Source: Bacteroidia bacterium (GTDB lineage: Bacteria > Bacteroidota > Bacteroidia > 2-12-FULL-35-15). Taken from it: 36,197 nucleotides of DNA. Below the pieces are notes generated by a model. That model did not search any database, was not told the DNA's origin, and saw nothing but the letters and a program-made list of their open reading frames with translations. Shown piece by piece: positions 8,195 to 15,347 of this stretch (position 1 is its first letter; each line of letters begins with the position of its first letter). The DNA lies in assembly GCA_016786925.1 (NCBI GenBank), contig JAEUTU010000011.1, forward strand, positions 1 to 36,197, given 5' to 3'. A program made the position numbers and the translations under genes.

Positions 8195-8883
8195 TGAAAG
8201 GCATCTTTAAACATATCCTTCTTGTTTTTTTATGTGTGTGGTGCTTGAGTAGTACCGCTCAGGTGATCAACGATGCCGGTTTGTGGACCACATTGAACTT
8301 TGAAAAGAAGATCAATAAAAAATTCGCAGTATTGCTAACCGAGGAATTCCGTATGCGGGAGAACATCACCCGTTTAAATTTATTTTATACCGACTTGGGT
8401 ATTTCTTACAAGCCGGTTGATTTTTTTAAGGCCAGCATCTCCTACCGTTGGATTGATAAATATCAGGTTGAAGGCTATTTTAGTTTCCGTCATCGTTTCT
8501 CTTTGGATCTCTTGTTCAAGAAAAAGATCGAGAATTTTAGTGTTTCATACCGTCATCGTTTGCAGCGTGAGGTAAGAGATATTAATTCCAGTTATGATGG
8601 ACGTTTGCCGGAATGGTATTCACGCAGTAAAGTAGAATTGAAATATGATATGGGTAAGCGTTTAACTCCTTATGTGTCGTTCGAAGCCCGTTACCAGATC
8701 GTAAATCCACGGATGCAGGAATCGGATTACGCCTGGCACCGGAGCCGCTATGCTCTAGGATTTAACTATGAATTAGACAAACGTAATACGCTAGGTGCTT
8801 ACTATCTGATCCAAAACGAATACTATGTTTCTTCCCCTCAAAACCAATACATCATCGGTTTGGAGTATTCATTATCTTTGTGA
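8191..8883 (+). CDS. DUF2490 outer-membrane protein
   Basis: Signal peptide over about 23 residues (ending CLSSTAQ). The mature protein of about 205 residues has alternating beta strands rich in Tyr, Arg and Lys, such as LLTEEFRMRENI, YRHRLQREVRD and YVSFEARYQI, and ends in the strand YIIGLEYSLSL. This matches DUF2490, a small outer-membrane beta-barrel family of Bacteroidota. The start overlaps the DUF4956 stop as ATGA. A second ATG three bases later is equally possible. As the last gene of the packed unit, it could give the system its outer-membrane component. Its function is not known. Confidence 0.8.
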   Translation: MMKGIFKHILLVFLCVWCLSSTAQVINDAGLWTTLNFEKKINKKFAVLLTEEFRMRENITRLNLFYTDLGISYKPVDFFKASISYRWIDKYQVEGYFSFRHRFSLDLLFKKKIENFSVSYRHRLQREVRDINSSYDGRLPEWYSRSKVELKYDMGKRLTPYVSFEARYQIVNPRMQESDYAWHRSRYALGFNYELDKRNTLGAYYLIQNEYYVSSPQNQYIIGLEYSLSL

Positions 8884-9096
8884 TCGTTCTTATTGCTTGT
8901 ATGGATAAACAGTAGGGCTCTTATGACAAATAGTTGTTTAACTCATTTGTAACTATTTAAACATTGAAATTGAGTTTCTTTCTTTAAATGTGAATTTTTT
9001 TATAAAAATTATTGCCCTGTTTTATTTATAAATAGATTTAAGATAGATTCATTTTTATCAACTTTAATCTGCGAATCAATATAATTTTTAATATAT

Positions 9097-10077
9097 ATGA
9101 AAAAGATAATATTACTGCTTAGTCTGTTAGCATTATATCAAAATAATTTCTCGCAAAGCAATGTTTACAAAACAAAAAACAATAATGATATTCCTGAGAA
9201 ATATACAGGAAAATGGGAGCTTTATAATCAGGAAAATGAAATTTCATTGATTTTGAATTATAAAGAAGGTAAGCTAGATGGAGAATGTTTGTATTATGAT
9301 GGCGATGGAAAAATTTTAAGTAAAATCACTTATATAAATGGCATAGAAGAAGGAGATTATTTAAGATATTATAGTAACGGCAATATAAAAGAAAAAAGAT
9401 TCTATTTAAAGGGACAAATGAATGGAACAACAATCAAATATTATGAAAATGGGTTAAAATATTCTGAGGAGCCATATAAAAATGGGATATTAGATGGTGT
9501 AGTTTTAGCATACAATCCAACGGGTAGTCTAATTGATTCTGTTTTCTTTATTAATGGAGTTAGAGAAGGTGTTGAAAAGCATTTCTACGAAAATGGGAAT
9601 ATTAAAGCAGAGCTCAATAATAAAAATGGAAAATTAGAAGGAGCTGCAGTTCGATATTTTCGTAATGGACAAATGAAAAGTAAATTTTTTTTTAAAAATG
9701 ATTTGGAGGAGGGAATATGTTTCTTTTATGATTCAATAGGAAAATTAAATGGTAGATGGATTTTTAAAAGCGGAAAGGTTGAAGTTATTGAACTATTGAA
9801 AGAAAATGGTGATCTTAAAATTAAGCAATATTACAAGGGTGAAGAGCTATATAAACAAGAATTGTATTTTAGAGAAGAGAATAAAATTTGGCAAATATCA
9901 CATTATAAGGACAATAAACTTGATGGAGAATTTATTACTTATTTTGAAAATGGAAAGACTAAAGAAAAAGGATTTTATAAAGAAGATAAAAAAGATGGCA
10001 AATGGTTTTTTTATGAAGAAAATGGAAAGATCATGTGGATAAGAAAATTTAACAATGGCGAAGAACAATCGGATTAA
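9097..10077 (+). CDS. Secreted MORN-2/YwqK-type repeat protein
   Basis: Signal peptide MKKIILLLSLLALYQNNFS followed by about eleven repeats of about 23 residues of the MORN-2 type. Each has a G-x-x-x-G-x-x-x-x-Y/F core, for example YKEGKLDGECLYYDGDGKI, YKNGILDGVVLAYNPTGS and YKEDKKDGKWFFYEENGK. Such proteins are often labelled YwqK-family antitoxin, but the label comes from repeat similarity and nothing around the gene suggests a toxin partner. The protein probably folds as a long beta ribbon in the periplasm or on the surface. It is a single gene, separated by 213 bases from the DUF2490 gene, and is visibly richer in A than its neighbours (many AAA and AAT codons). Confidence 0.8.
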   Translation: MKKIILLLSLLALYQNNFSQSNVYKTKNNNDIPEKYTGKWELYNQENEISLILNYKEGKLDGECLYYDGDGKILSKITYINGIEEGDYLRYYSNGNIKEKRFYLKGQMNGTTIKYYENGLKYSEEPYKNGILDGVVLAYNPTGSLIDSVFFINGVREGVEKHFYENGNIKAELNNKNGKLEGAAVRYFRNGQMKSKFFFKNDLEEGICFFYDSIGKLNGRWIFKSGKVEVIELLKENGDLKIKQYYKGEELYKQELYFREENKIWQISHYKDNKLDGEFITYFENGKTKEKGFYKEDKKDGKWFFYEENGKIMWIRKFNNGEEQSD

Positions 10078-10214
10078 AATTTCTATTTAGTACAAACATT
10101 AATTCTGATCTCAGATAATATGTGCTTTGTTTAAATAGTTAAATATAAAGAAGGGTTACTGATGAGTTTAAATATTTTTACATTTGTTTTGTAAGTACAT
10201 GAATTTTTATTCAA

Positions 10215-10231
10215 TATAGAAAATTTCTATA
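10215..10231. repeat. 17-base AT-rich perfect palindrome
   Basis: TATAGAAA and TTTCTATA are perfect arms around a single A. It lies between the converging MORN-repeat gene and lipA, 28 bases beyond the lipA stop. It may mark transcription ends, but there is no GC core and the short A/T composition makes chance plausible. Confidence 0.35.
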
Positions 10232-10258
10232 CTTTTATCAAAGTTTGAATAAACGCGC

Positions 10259-11134
10259 TTAAAAAATATGCTTCTCCGCGTGGTAGGACGATCTTACCAA
10301 TGGACCACTCTCCACAAAACGGAATCCTTTTTTCAAACCCGCTTCTTTGTATTTAGCAAATGCTTCCGGACGGATAAATTCCGCTACCGGCAAATGTTTA
10401 GGTGTCGGTTGTAAATATTGACCCATGGTTAATACATCGCATCCTGCAGCGCGCAGATCATCCATCGTTTCATAGATCTCTTCTTCCGTTTCGCCTAAGC
10501 CTAGCATAATGCCCGATTTGGTTTTTACTCCGGCATCGTGCAAACGTTTGATCACTTCCAAACTTCTGTCGTATTTCGCTTGAATACGTACTTGTTTGGT
10601 CAATCGTCTAACCGTTTCTAAATTGTGTGAAACAATATCGGGCTTGGCATCAATGATGCGTTGCAGGTTTTCCCATTTTCCTTGAAAATCGGGGATCAAT
10701 GTTTCGAATTTTGTTTGCGGACTTGCCTTACGGATCGCATTGATGGTTTCTACCCAAATGGTAGATCCTCCATCTTTTAGGTCATCGCGGTCAACCGAAG
10801 TGATCACACAATGTTTGATGTTCATCAATCGAACTGACTCTGCTACACGTTCAGGCTCTTTTAAGTCTGCAGGCAACGGTCGTCCTGTTGCAACGGCACA
10901 AAATCCGCAGGAACGTGTACAAATATTTCCAAGGATCATGAAGGTAGCTGTTCCGGCTCCCCAGCATTCGCCCATATTCGGACAGTTTCCACTTTCGCAA
11001 ATGGTATGTAATTTATGGGTGGATACAATTTGACGTACTTGTGCGTATTCCTTTCCGGTAGGAAGTTTTACTCTTAACCAGTCCGGTTTTCTTGCAAATT
11101 GTTTTTCTTCTGTTTTGTTAGCGGTGTCTATCAT
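10259..11134 (-). CDS. lipA: Lipoyl synthase
   Basis: Radical SAM enzyme that inserts two sulfur atoms into octanoyl groups on lipoyl-dependent proteins (pyruvate and 2-oxoglutarate dehydrogenases, glycine cleavage H protein). Both iron-sulfur sites are visible: the auxiliary cluster C46/C51/C57 in [13 protein letters not shown] and the radical-SAM CxxxCxxC at C72/C76/C79 in CTRSCGFC. The C-terminal RSSYHAEK carries the conserved Ser that ligates the auxiliary cluster. The 291-residue length is normal. I start at the ATG at 11134 rather than the GTG one codon earlier. The gene lies 30 bases behind the outer-membrane protein gene and probably shares its promoter. Confidence 0.95.
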   Translation of the reverse strand: MIDTANKTEEKQFARKPDWLRVKLPTGKEYAQVRQIVSTHKLHTICESGNCPNMGECWGAGTATFMILGNICTRSCGFCAVATGRPLPADLKEPERVAESVRLMNIKHCVITSVDRDDLKDGGSTIWVETINAIRKASPQTKFETLIPDFQGKWENLQRIIDAKPDIVSHNLETVRRLTKQVRIQAKYDRSLEVIKRLHDAGVKTKSGIMLGLGETEEEIYETMDDLRAAGCDVLTMGQYLQPTPKHLPVAEFIRPEAFAKYKEAGLKKGFRFVESGPLVRSSYHAEKHIF

Positions 11135-11164
11135 CACGAAAAAGCGTTCTCTATTGTTTATTGA

Positions 11165-11941
11165 CTAAAACCATTTTTTACCCCAGATCATTTTGAGGTA
11201 TAATTGAACATAAAATTGTTGGTTCTTTTGATGTGCCATCATAGGCAGTTCCCAAGGGTAAGCATCTACTACAGCTCCCGTTTCAATTGCTTTGATACGG
11301 TTGTAACGGTCGGCATATTCAAAGCTGAATGCTAGTTTAGCATACAAGCCGGGATGTATCGTTGTTTTTTCCATTCCACGGAAAAAAGAGGCTTTTCCAT
11401 ATACATTGGATACGGTGTCATTATACGTTCCGGGAACATAACGCTCGGTAGCAATGGTTGGTGTTTCCAATGCACCGCGTTTGTAGATCACTTCCAGATA
11501 CGTTGGTTTGGCAAAGGTAAGGTCGGCTCCCAGAAAATAGGACATCCGTATCTCTACACTTTTTTTATCGCCTTTTTGATACAAGGTGTTTTGAAAACCA
11601 ACGCCAGGTCGAAGGATCAGGAAAGAGTTTAATTTTCCGTACACAAACCCTTTGGCATTATCATATACCGGATTAACTGTTTTTACTTCTTTGGGATGTT
11701 TGAAATTCTGAGCCTCTATCTCCAGCATCCGTTTGCGTGTTCCGCTTACGTGCTGTCCTCTGCGGTAACTTAAGCCCAAGCCTCCATGTGTATGAATATA
11801 AACCCCAAAAGTACCTTCGTTGCGGTAAAGCACATTGCGATCCTCCCCACGGTCGATCCTCGATTGATCGTCTTGCAGCTGAGCAGCTAAAGGAAGAGCT
11901 GTTACTAAAATGAATATAAAAGCAAGAATGTTTTTAGACAT
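11165..11941 (-). CDS. Probable outer-membrane beta-barrel protein
   Basis: Signal peptide MSKNILAFIFILVTALPLAAQ. The mature protein contains many amphipathic strands, including FGVYIHTHGGLGLSYRRG, FLILRPGVGFQ, VEIRMSYFLGADLTF and a terminal QFYVQLYLKMIW. I recognise no named family, though it looks like a conserved Bacteroidota protein. The longer frame from 11986 begins upstream of a TACATTTG promoter box, so I use the internal ATG at 11941. It is followed at 30 bases by lipA, so the two are probably co-transcribed. No functional link to lipoylation is evident. Confidence 0.7.
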   Translation of the reverse strand: MSKNILAFIFILVTALPLAAQLQDDQSRIDRGEDRNVLYRNEGTFGVYIHTHGGLGLSYRRGQHVSGTRKRMLEIEAQNFKHPKEVKTVNPVYDNAKGFVYGKLNSFLILRPGVGFQNTLYQKGDKKSVEIRMSYFLGADLTFAKPTYLEVIYKRGALETPTIATERYVPGTYNDTVSNVYGKASFFRGMEKTTIHPGLYAKLAFSFEYADRYNRIKAIETGAVVDAYPWELPMMAHQKNQQFYVQLYLKMIWGKKWF

Positions 11942-11963
11942 TATATTACCTTTGTTGTAATTA

Positions 11964-11971
11964 CAAATGTA
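11964..11971 (-). promoter_or_regulatory. Putative -7 promoter box before the beta-barrel/lipA pair
   Basis: Reads TACATTTG on the minus strand, matching TAnnTTTG, 22 bases before the ATG at 11941. TTTTTG lies 12 bases further upstream, which is short for a standard -33 element. The box lies inside the longest possible reading frame and so argues for the shorter start. Confidence 0.55.
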
Positions 11972-12009
11972 ACTATAAAAACGCAAAAATCATTAAATTG
12001 TTTTCTCAA

Positions 12010-12414
12010 ATGGCAACTTCAAAAATAACATACACAGGTAATTTACGCACCGAGGCAATTCATTTACAGTCGGGCACAACAATTATTACCGATGCTCCAA
12101 CCGATAACAATGGAAAGGGAGAAGCTTTTTCTCCAACCGATCTCCTGGCAACCTCTTTGGGCTGTTGTATGCTTACCATTATGGGAATTGTGGCAGAAAG
12201 ACATGCGATCGATATCGTGGGAACAACCATCGAGATCACCAAAATAATGGAATCGAATCCCAGAAGAGTAGGCGAGGTGGTCGTAGCTTTTACAATGCCT
12301 AAGAACAATTATTCCGATAAGGAAAAGGAATTGTTGGAGCATGCCGCTCATACTTGTCCTGTAGCGAAAAGCTTAAGTGCAGAGCTAAAACAAACGATCG
12401 TTTTTAACTATTAA
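12010..12414 (+). CDS. OsmC family peroxide-reducing protein
   Basis: A 134-residue OsmC/Ohr-superfamily protein, thiol-dependent peroxidases that reduce organic hydroperoxides. The reactive Cys lies in SLGCCMLTIMG (C52 or C53) and the resolving Cys in HTCPVAKSL (C116). The SPTDLLATSLG helix start and the NNGKGEAFSPTD loop are typical. I use the ATG at 12010 instead of an in-frame TTG four codons earlier. Its last 11 bases overlap the end of the convergent ytxJ gene. A strong hairpin with a T-run on this strand, inside ytxJ, is the likely transcription end. The specific subfamily (OsmC, Ohr or YhfA-like) cannot be fixed by eye. Confidence 0.88.
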   Translation: MATSKITYTGNLRTEAIHLQSGTTIITDAPTDNNGKGEAFSPTDLLATSLGCCMLTIMGIVAERHAIDIVGTTIEITKIMESNPRRVGEVVVAFTMPKNNYSDKEKELLEHAAHTCPVAKSLSAELKQTIVFNY

Positions 12415-12751
12415 AAAGCTGCTCGATATCGGATACAATGATATCGGAGTGAGAAGCGGTGTAAATACATTTACCGTCTTTGATCACCAGCACTTGCGGT
12501 GATTGGTGTTCTACATGAAACTGATCTGCTATTTGGTTGGAGATATTTCTGTAGTTCAACAGATCCAAATAATACGCAGGTAATTCTTGTTGTGAAAAAT
12601 TCCAGTTTCTTTCGAAACGTGAAAGTGCCATTTGGCTGATAGAACAACGTGTGCTATGTTTAAACAGAACAACTCCTTTGATCGTGGGATCAAAGGAGTT
12701 GTTTTTTATGGTCTCTAATTGGTTTTCGTTATCGAGTTTCAGCCAATTCAT
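12404..12751 (-). CDS. ytxJ: Bacillithiol-system redox protein YtxJ
   Basis: A 115-residue thioredoxin-like protein matching the YtxJ family (formerly DUF2847). The diagnostic segment is VVLFKHSTRCSISQMAL with a single active-site Cys (C36), followed by YYLDLLNYRNISNQIADQFHVEHQSPQVLVIKDGKCIYTASH, which contains the cis-Pro-like QSPQ. Members are proposed monothiol bacilliredoxins that remove bacillithiol from proteins. The ATG at 12751 is used; the longer frame begins at a TTG. The gene lies 9 bases after a tiny lipoprotein gene and is probably third in a three-gene operon. Its 5' part contains the perfect 16-base hairpin described separately. Confidence 0.88.
   Translation of the reverse strand: MNWLKLDNENQLETIKNNSFDPTIKGVVLFKHSTRCSISQMALSRFERNWNFSQQELPAYYLDLLNYRNISNQIADQFHVEHQSPQVLVIKDGKCIYTASHSDIIVSDIEQLFNS
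12668..12707 (+). terminator. Strong terminator hairpin embedded inside ytxJ
   Basis: Left arm 12668-12683 and right arm 12688-12703 form a perfect 16-base stem (cores AACTCCTTTGATC and GATCAAAGGAGTT) with loop GTGG. On the plus strand it runs directly into a six-T tract. That is the layout of an intrinsic terminator for osmC transcripts, 254 bases past the osmC stop, even though these bases also encode about residues 16-28 of YtxJ on the other strand. Confidence 0.65.
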
Positions 12752-12760
12752 AGAATACAA

Positions 12761-12892
12761 TTAAATAGATTTTGCCTTGCTAACAGGAGCGTCTGCTTTT
12801 GAATAAGCTGCACAACCACCGTGTGATTTACAAGATGAAAGAAATAATACAGTTACAGTAATGATAGTGGTGATTGTTGCGATTTTTTTCAT
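12761..12892 (-). CDS. Tiny Cys-motif lipoprotein (second paralog)
   Basis: A 43-residue frame from ATG 12892 to TAA at 12761, below common ORF cut-offs. It reads MKKIATITTIITVTVLFLSS, then C, then KSHGGCAAYSKADAPVSKAKSI. This is a lipoprotein signal with lipobox L-S-S-C and a mature peptide of only 23 residues beginning C-K-S-H-G-G-C-A-A-Y. The same C-[KR]-S-H-x-x-C-A-A-Y core appears in the next gene upstream, so the two are paralogs; this is strong evidence that the frame is real. Its end lies 9 bases before ytxJ. The second Cys next to the lipidated Cys and the His could bind metal or take part in thiol exchange, but no function is known to me. Confidence 0.8.
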   Translation of the reverse strand: MKKIATITTIITVTVLFLSSCKSHGGCAAYSKADAPVSKAKSI

Positions 12893-12921
12893 CCGGTAAA
12901 TGAGGGCGTTAAATATGAATA

Positions 12922-13074
12922 TTAGATTGATTTTTCAGTTTTGTCAGTGAAAGATTTTCCGCTCTCAATTTTGTTGATCTTTCCGTATGCAGCACAACGT
13001 TCGTGGCTACGGCAAGAGGTTAATAATGAACCTACAAAAACTACTGATAATGTAAAAAGTGCAATTTTTTTCAT
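12922..13074 (-). CDS. Tiny Cys-motif lipoprotein (first paralog)
   Basis: A 50-residue lipoprotein starting at ATG 13074: MKKIALFTLSVVFVGSLLTS, then C, then RSHERCAAYGKINKIESGKS and a short charged tail. Lipobox L-T-S-C. A longer frame to 13119 would overlap the promoter box and is rejected. The mature start C-R-S-H-E-R-C-A-A-Y matches its downstream neighbour. A canonical promoter (TTG, 19 bases, TAATTTTG) lies upstream. It is the first gene of a probable operon with the second paralog and ytxJ. Small surface lipoproteins of this type are seen in Bacteroidota, but I know no assigned role. Confidence 0.82.
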   Translation of the reverse strand: MKKIALFTLSVVFVGSLLTSCRSHERCAAYGKINKIESGKSFTDKTEKSI

Positions 13075-13118
13075 GTCTTTCTTATAAAAAGGTTTAGAGC
13101 AATCTTTTATTAGACTCA

Positions 13119-13148
13119 CAAAATTACAATTATTCTTGATTTATGCAA
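13119..13148 (-). promoter_or_regulatory. Canonical Bacteroidota promoter of the lipoprotein-ytxJ operon
   Basis: On the minus strand, TTG (13146-13148) and TAATTTTG (13119-13126) are separated by 19 bases, in agreement with the known -33/-7 arrangement of Bacteroidota sigma factors. It lies 44 bases before the ATG at 13074. Confidence 0.7.
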
Positions 13149-13200
13149 GTAGAGACATAAATATTTTTTGCACAAAACCTAAAAATTGCACTTTTGGGCC

Positions 13201-13208
13201 TACTTTTG
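13201..13208 (+). promoter_or_regulatory. Putative -7 promoter box of ung
   Basis: TACTTTTG matches TAnnTTTG and lies 19 bases before the ung ATG. It is divergent from the lipoprotein-operon promoter. There is no TTG at the usual -33 distance; one lies 12 bases upstream and another 30. Confidence 0.55.
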
Positions 13209-13227
13209 TCAAAAACACGGGAATAAA

Positions 13228-13902
13228 ATGGCTGACGTAGAGATCGAGAAAAGCTGGAAAGAAGTGCTGAAAGAGCAGTTTGAAGCGCCTTATTTTCAGA
13301 CACTGAAAGATTTTTTGGTGTCGGAGAAAAAACAATTTGTCATTTATCCTCCCGGGAAACAGATCTTTTCTGCCTTTGATCATACACCTTTTGATAAAGT
13401 AAAAGTAGTGATCATTGGCCAGGATCCATACCATGGTCCCGGACAAGCCAATGGTTTATGTTTTTCCGTAAGCCCTGGCATTGCTAAGCCACCATCACTC
13501 AATAATATTTTTAAGGAATTAAATGCCGATCTGGGCATTCCGATTGCTCAAACGGGGAATCTGGAAGCCTGGGCAGATCAGGGTGTTTTATTACTCAATG
13601 CCACACTAACGGTAAGGGCCAATACGCCCGGTTCGCATCAAAAAAAAGGATGGGAAACATTTACCGATGCGGTGATCAAAACAGTTTCCGATCGTAAAAA
13701 AGGGGTGGTGTTTTTGTTATGGGGTAATTTTGCGCAAACCAAAGAGGCCTTGATCGATGCCAATAAACATTTTGTGCTGAAAGCAGCACATCCTTCTCCT
13801 TTGGCCAGAGGTGCATTTTTTGGTTGCAAACATTTTTCAAAGACCAACCGCATTCTAGAAACGCAAGGGGTGATGCCGATCGATTGGAGAGTGGAAAAAT
13901 AG
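13228..13902 (+). CDS. ung: Uracil-DNA glycosylase
   Basis: Family 1 UDG, which removes uracil from DNA to start base-excision repair. Motif A, GQDPYHGPGQANGLCFSV, contains catalytic D66, and the C-terminal HPSPLARGAFFGCKHFSKTN carries the catalytic His and the DNA-intercalation loop. LLLNATLTV and VFLLWG strands are also standard. At 224 residues from the ATG it has normal length. The longer frame starts at a TTG upstream of the -7 box and is rejected. It stands alone, divergent from the tiny-lipoprotein operon and convergent with the secreted hydrolase gene. Confidence 0.96.
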   Translation: MADVEIEKSWKEVLKEQFEAPYFQTLKDFLVSEKKQFVIYPPGKQIFSAFDHTPFDKVKVVIIGQDPYHGPGQANGLCFSVSPGIAKPPSLNNIFKELNADLGIPIAQTGNLEAWADQGVLLLNATLTVRANTPGSHQKKGWETFTDAVIKTVSDRKKGVVFLLWGNFAQTKEALIDANKHFVLKAAHPSPLARGAFFGCKHFSKTNRILETQGVMPIDWRVEK

Positions 13903-13905
13903 AAA

Positions 13906-13934
13906 AGCCCGCAGTTCATAAGAACATACGGGCT
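13906..13934 (-). terminator. Terminator of the secreted hydrolase gene
   Basis: AGCCCG and CGGGCT pair, with an inner GTTC-ATAA-GAAC helix. On the minus strand the stem is followed by CTTTTCTATTTTT, so it suits the hydrolase transcript ending 24 bases earlier. It might also slow transcripts from ung, which ends 4 bases away. Confidence 0.65.
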
Positions 13935-13957
13935 AATCGTCCCCAACAAAAAATCGT

Positions 13958-15325
13958 TTATTGAATGGTTAATTTTTGAACCTTCACTCCATTGTTGTTT
14001 GATACTCTTACAAAATAGATACCTTGCTCATAAGCAGAAACATCGATCGATGCTTTTGTTTCAGCTTTGTTGATCTGTTTTTGAAATACAACTTGTCCCA
14101 ACATGTTTACCAATTCGATAGTCGTTGTTTCCGAATAATGGAAAAATTCGACTGTCACCAATTCCGAAGCAGGGTTTGGATATGCATTGAAATACTCGTT
14201 CTGAACAGCTTCCCCAATCGAGGTAAGCGTCAATGAAATAGTGTTAGATTGGTATGGACATGTATTGTAATACATTGTTGTTACATAATAGTTTCCTGAT
14301 TGAGTAGGAGTGTAGGTTTGCGCATTTGCTCCAGAGATTGGATTCCCGTTCATATACCACTGGTAAGATGGTGCATTGGTTGACTGCAGTTGTGGTCCTA
14401 CCTGAGTAATAACCGGGTTGCTGATGTTACAGCTTTGCTCACCGGTAACACGGGATGATGAGTTCAGCGAATCATTGAATACATTCCACGCGTTACAATT
14501 GTCTTTTAAGTAGTACTCGAACCATAATTTAGTAAAATCAGAAGTCACATCTTTTTGTTCGGCTCCCGAAATGGCCGGTTGAGGTGAGCAGGTTGATTGT
14601 CCAAAAGAGCAGTTTACATTGAAGTTCGCAAATTCACAGTGTGCAGCGCCCGTAATACTTAAGTAGGTTTTGCAGGCAGATGCCAATGAATCGTACATTT
14701 TTATCTGATGGTCAGCCGGTGGTGCAACACAGTCATTAGCCCCTGCTATCACTAGGCTAGGGATAGAGATGAATTGCGCTGCAGTAATAGAAGAAGGGTT
14801 TGTATTGGCAGCTGCCAGCGTTACCATTGTTGTTACATTGGTATTATTCTTTGCAGCTAAGAATGAACTTCCTCCACCCATGGAGTGTCCCATTAAAGCC
14901 GATTTATTGTTTACATGGTTAAAAAATGGAGAGGCAGCATTGCTATTCTCGCTTTGTAATTTAGTGATCAGGAAAGCAAGATCTTTTCCAAATGCATCAT
15001 GATCCGGAGCTGGGATCAAACTTCCTTCAGTTCTTGGGAACGCCATGATGTATCCTTGAGGAACCAAGTCCTCCCAAATATTTTGATAGGCATCCCAGGC
15101 CATTGCAAATCCATGTCCGAATACGATCACAGGAAAGGCACCTGTTTCAACCGCAACATTATTTCCTGCTGTTGCTGCAGGATAATAGATCTCGGTTTGA
15201 ATATTTCTGTTGCCTCTTGCCGGATCCTGATAGGTGATCTGACGATGACCGATCTGGTAGGGTTGAGCTGTTGCTGTTACCACCGAAATGATCAGTAGAA
15301 GAAATAAAGAGTGAGCTGTTCTCAT
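13958..15325 (-). CDS. Secreted alpha/beta hydrolase with Ig-like and T9SS sorting domains
   Basis: Signal peptide over about 20 residues (ending ATAQ). The alpha/beta-hydrolase domain (about 22-285) has the oxyanion-side strand VIVFGHGFAM, nucleophile elbow GHSMGGG with catalytic Ser, acid region LVIAGANDCVAPP and a late His in GAAHCEF. This matches the dienelactone hydrolase/cutinase-like esterase group; substrate is unknown. An Ig-like module (YQWYMNGNPISGA..YTPTQSGNYYV) and a type A sorting domain (FNAYPNPASE) follow. The Ig module closely resembles the one in the secreted protein at 823-2511. It should be exported by the type IX machinery. It is monocistronic, with a canonical promoter upstream and a terminator downstream. 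Bacteroidota polyester hydrolases with T9SS tails exist, so that activity is a possibility only. Confidence 0.88.
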   Translation of the reverse strand: MRTAHSLFLLLIISVVTATAQPYQIGHRQITYQDPARGNRNIQTEIYYPAATAGNNVAVETGAFPVIVFGHGFAMAWDAYQNIWEDLVPQGYIMAFPRTEGSLIPAPDHDAFGKDLAFLITKLQSENSNAASPFFNHVNNKSALMGHSMGGGSSFLAAKNNTNVTTMVTLAAANTNPSSITAAQFISIPSLVIAGANDCVAPPADHQIKMYDSLASACKTYLSITGAAHCEFANFNVNCSFGQSTCSPQPAISGAEQKDVTSDFTKLWFEYYLKDNCNAWNVFNDSLNSSSRVTGEQSCNISNPVITQVGPQLQSTNAPSYQWYMNGNPISGANAQTYTPTQSGNYYVTTMYYNTCPYQSNTISLTLTSIGEAVQNEYFNAYPNPASELVTVEFFHYSETTTIELVNMLGQVVFQKQINKAETKASIDVSAYEQGIYFVRVSNNNGVKVQKLTIQ

Positions 15326-15347
15326 GGTAATTGATTTTTGATTTTGA

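Noticed and set aside
8884..9096. A possible small RNA or hairpin (AATAGTT with AACTATT) in the spacer after the DUF2490 gene
   Set aside because: The arms are only 7 AT-rich bases around a 15-base loop, with no T-run or promoter; not distinguishable from chance.
9097..10077. The idea that the MORN-repeat protein is an antitoxin of a toxin-antitoxin pair
   Set aside because: It has a signal peptide, there is no adjacent toxin-like gene, and the label rests only on repeat similarity.
10179..10186. A TACATTTG promoter-like box on the plus strand after the MORN-repeat gene
   Set aside because: It points into the 3' end of lipA with no gene behind it on that strand and no -33 element. Chance in AT-rich spacer is likelier than an antisense promoter.
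12060..12351. Two overlapping minus-strand frames of 82 and 95 residues inside osmC
   Set aside because: Both are shadows of the clear OsmC coding sequence, with no signal, motif or start context.
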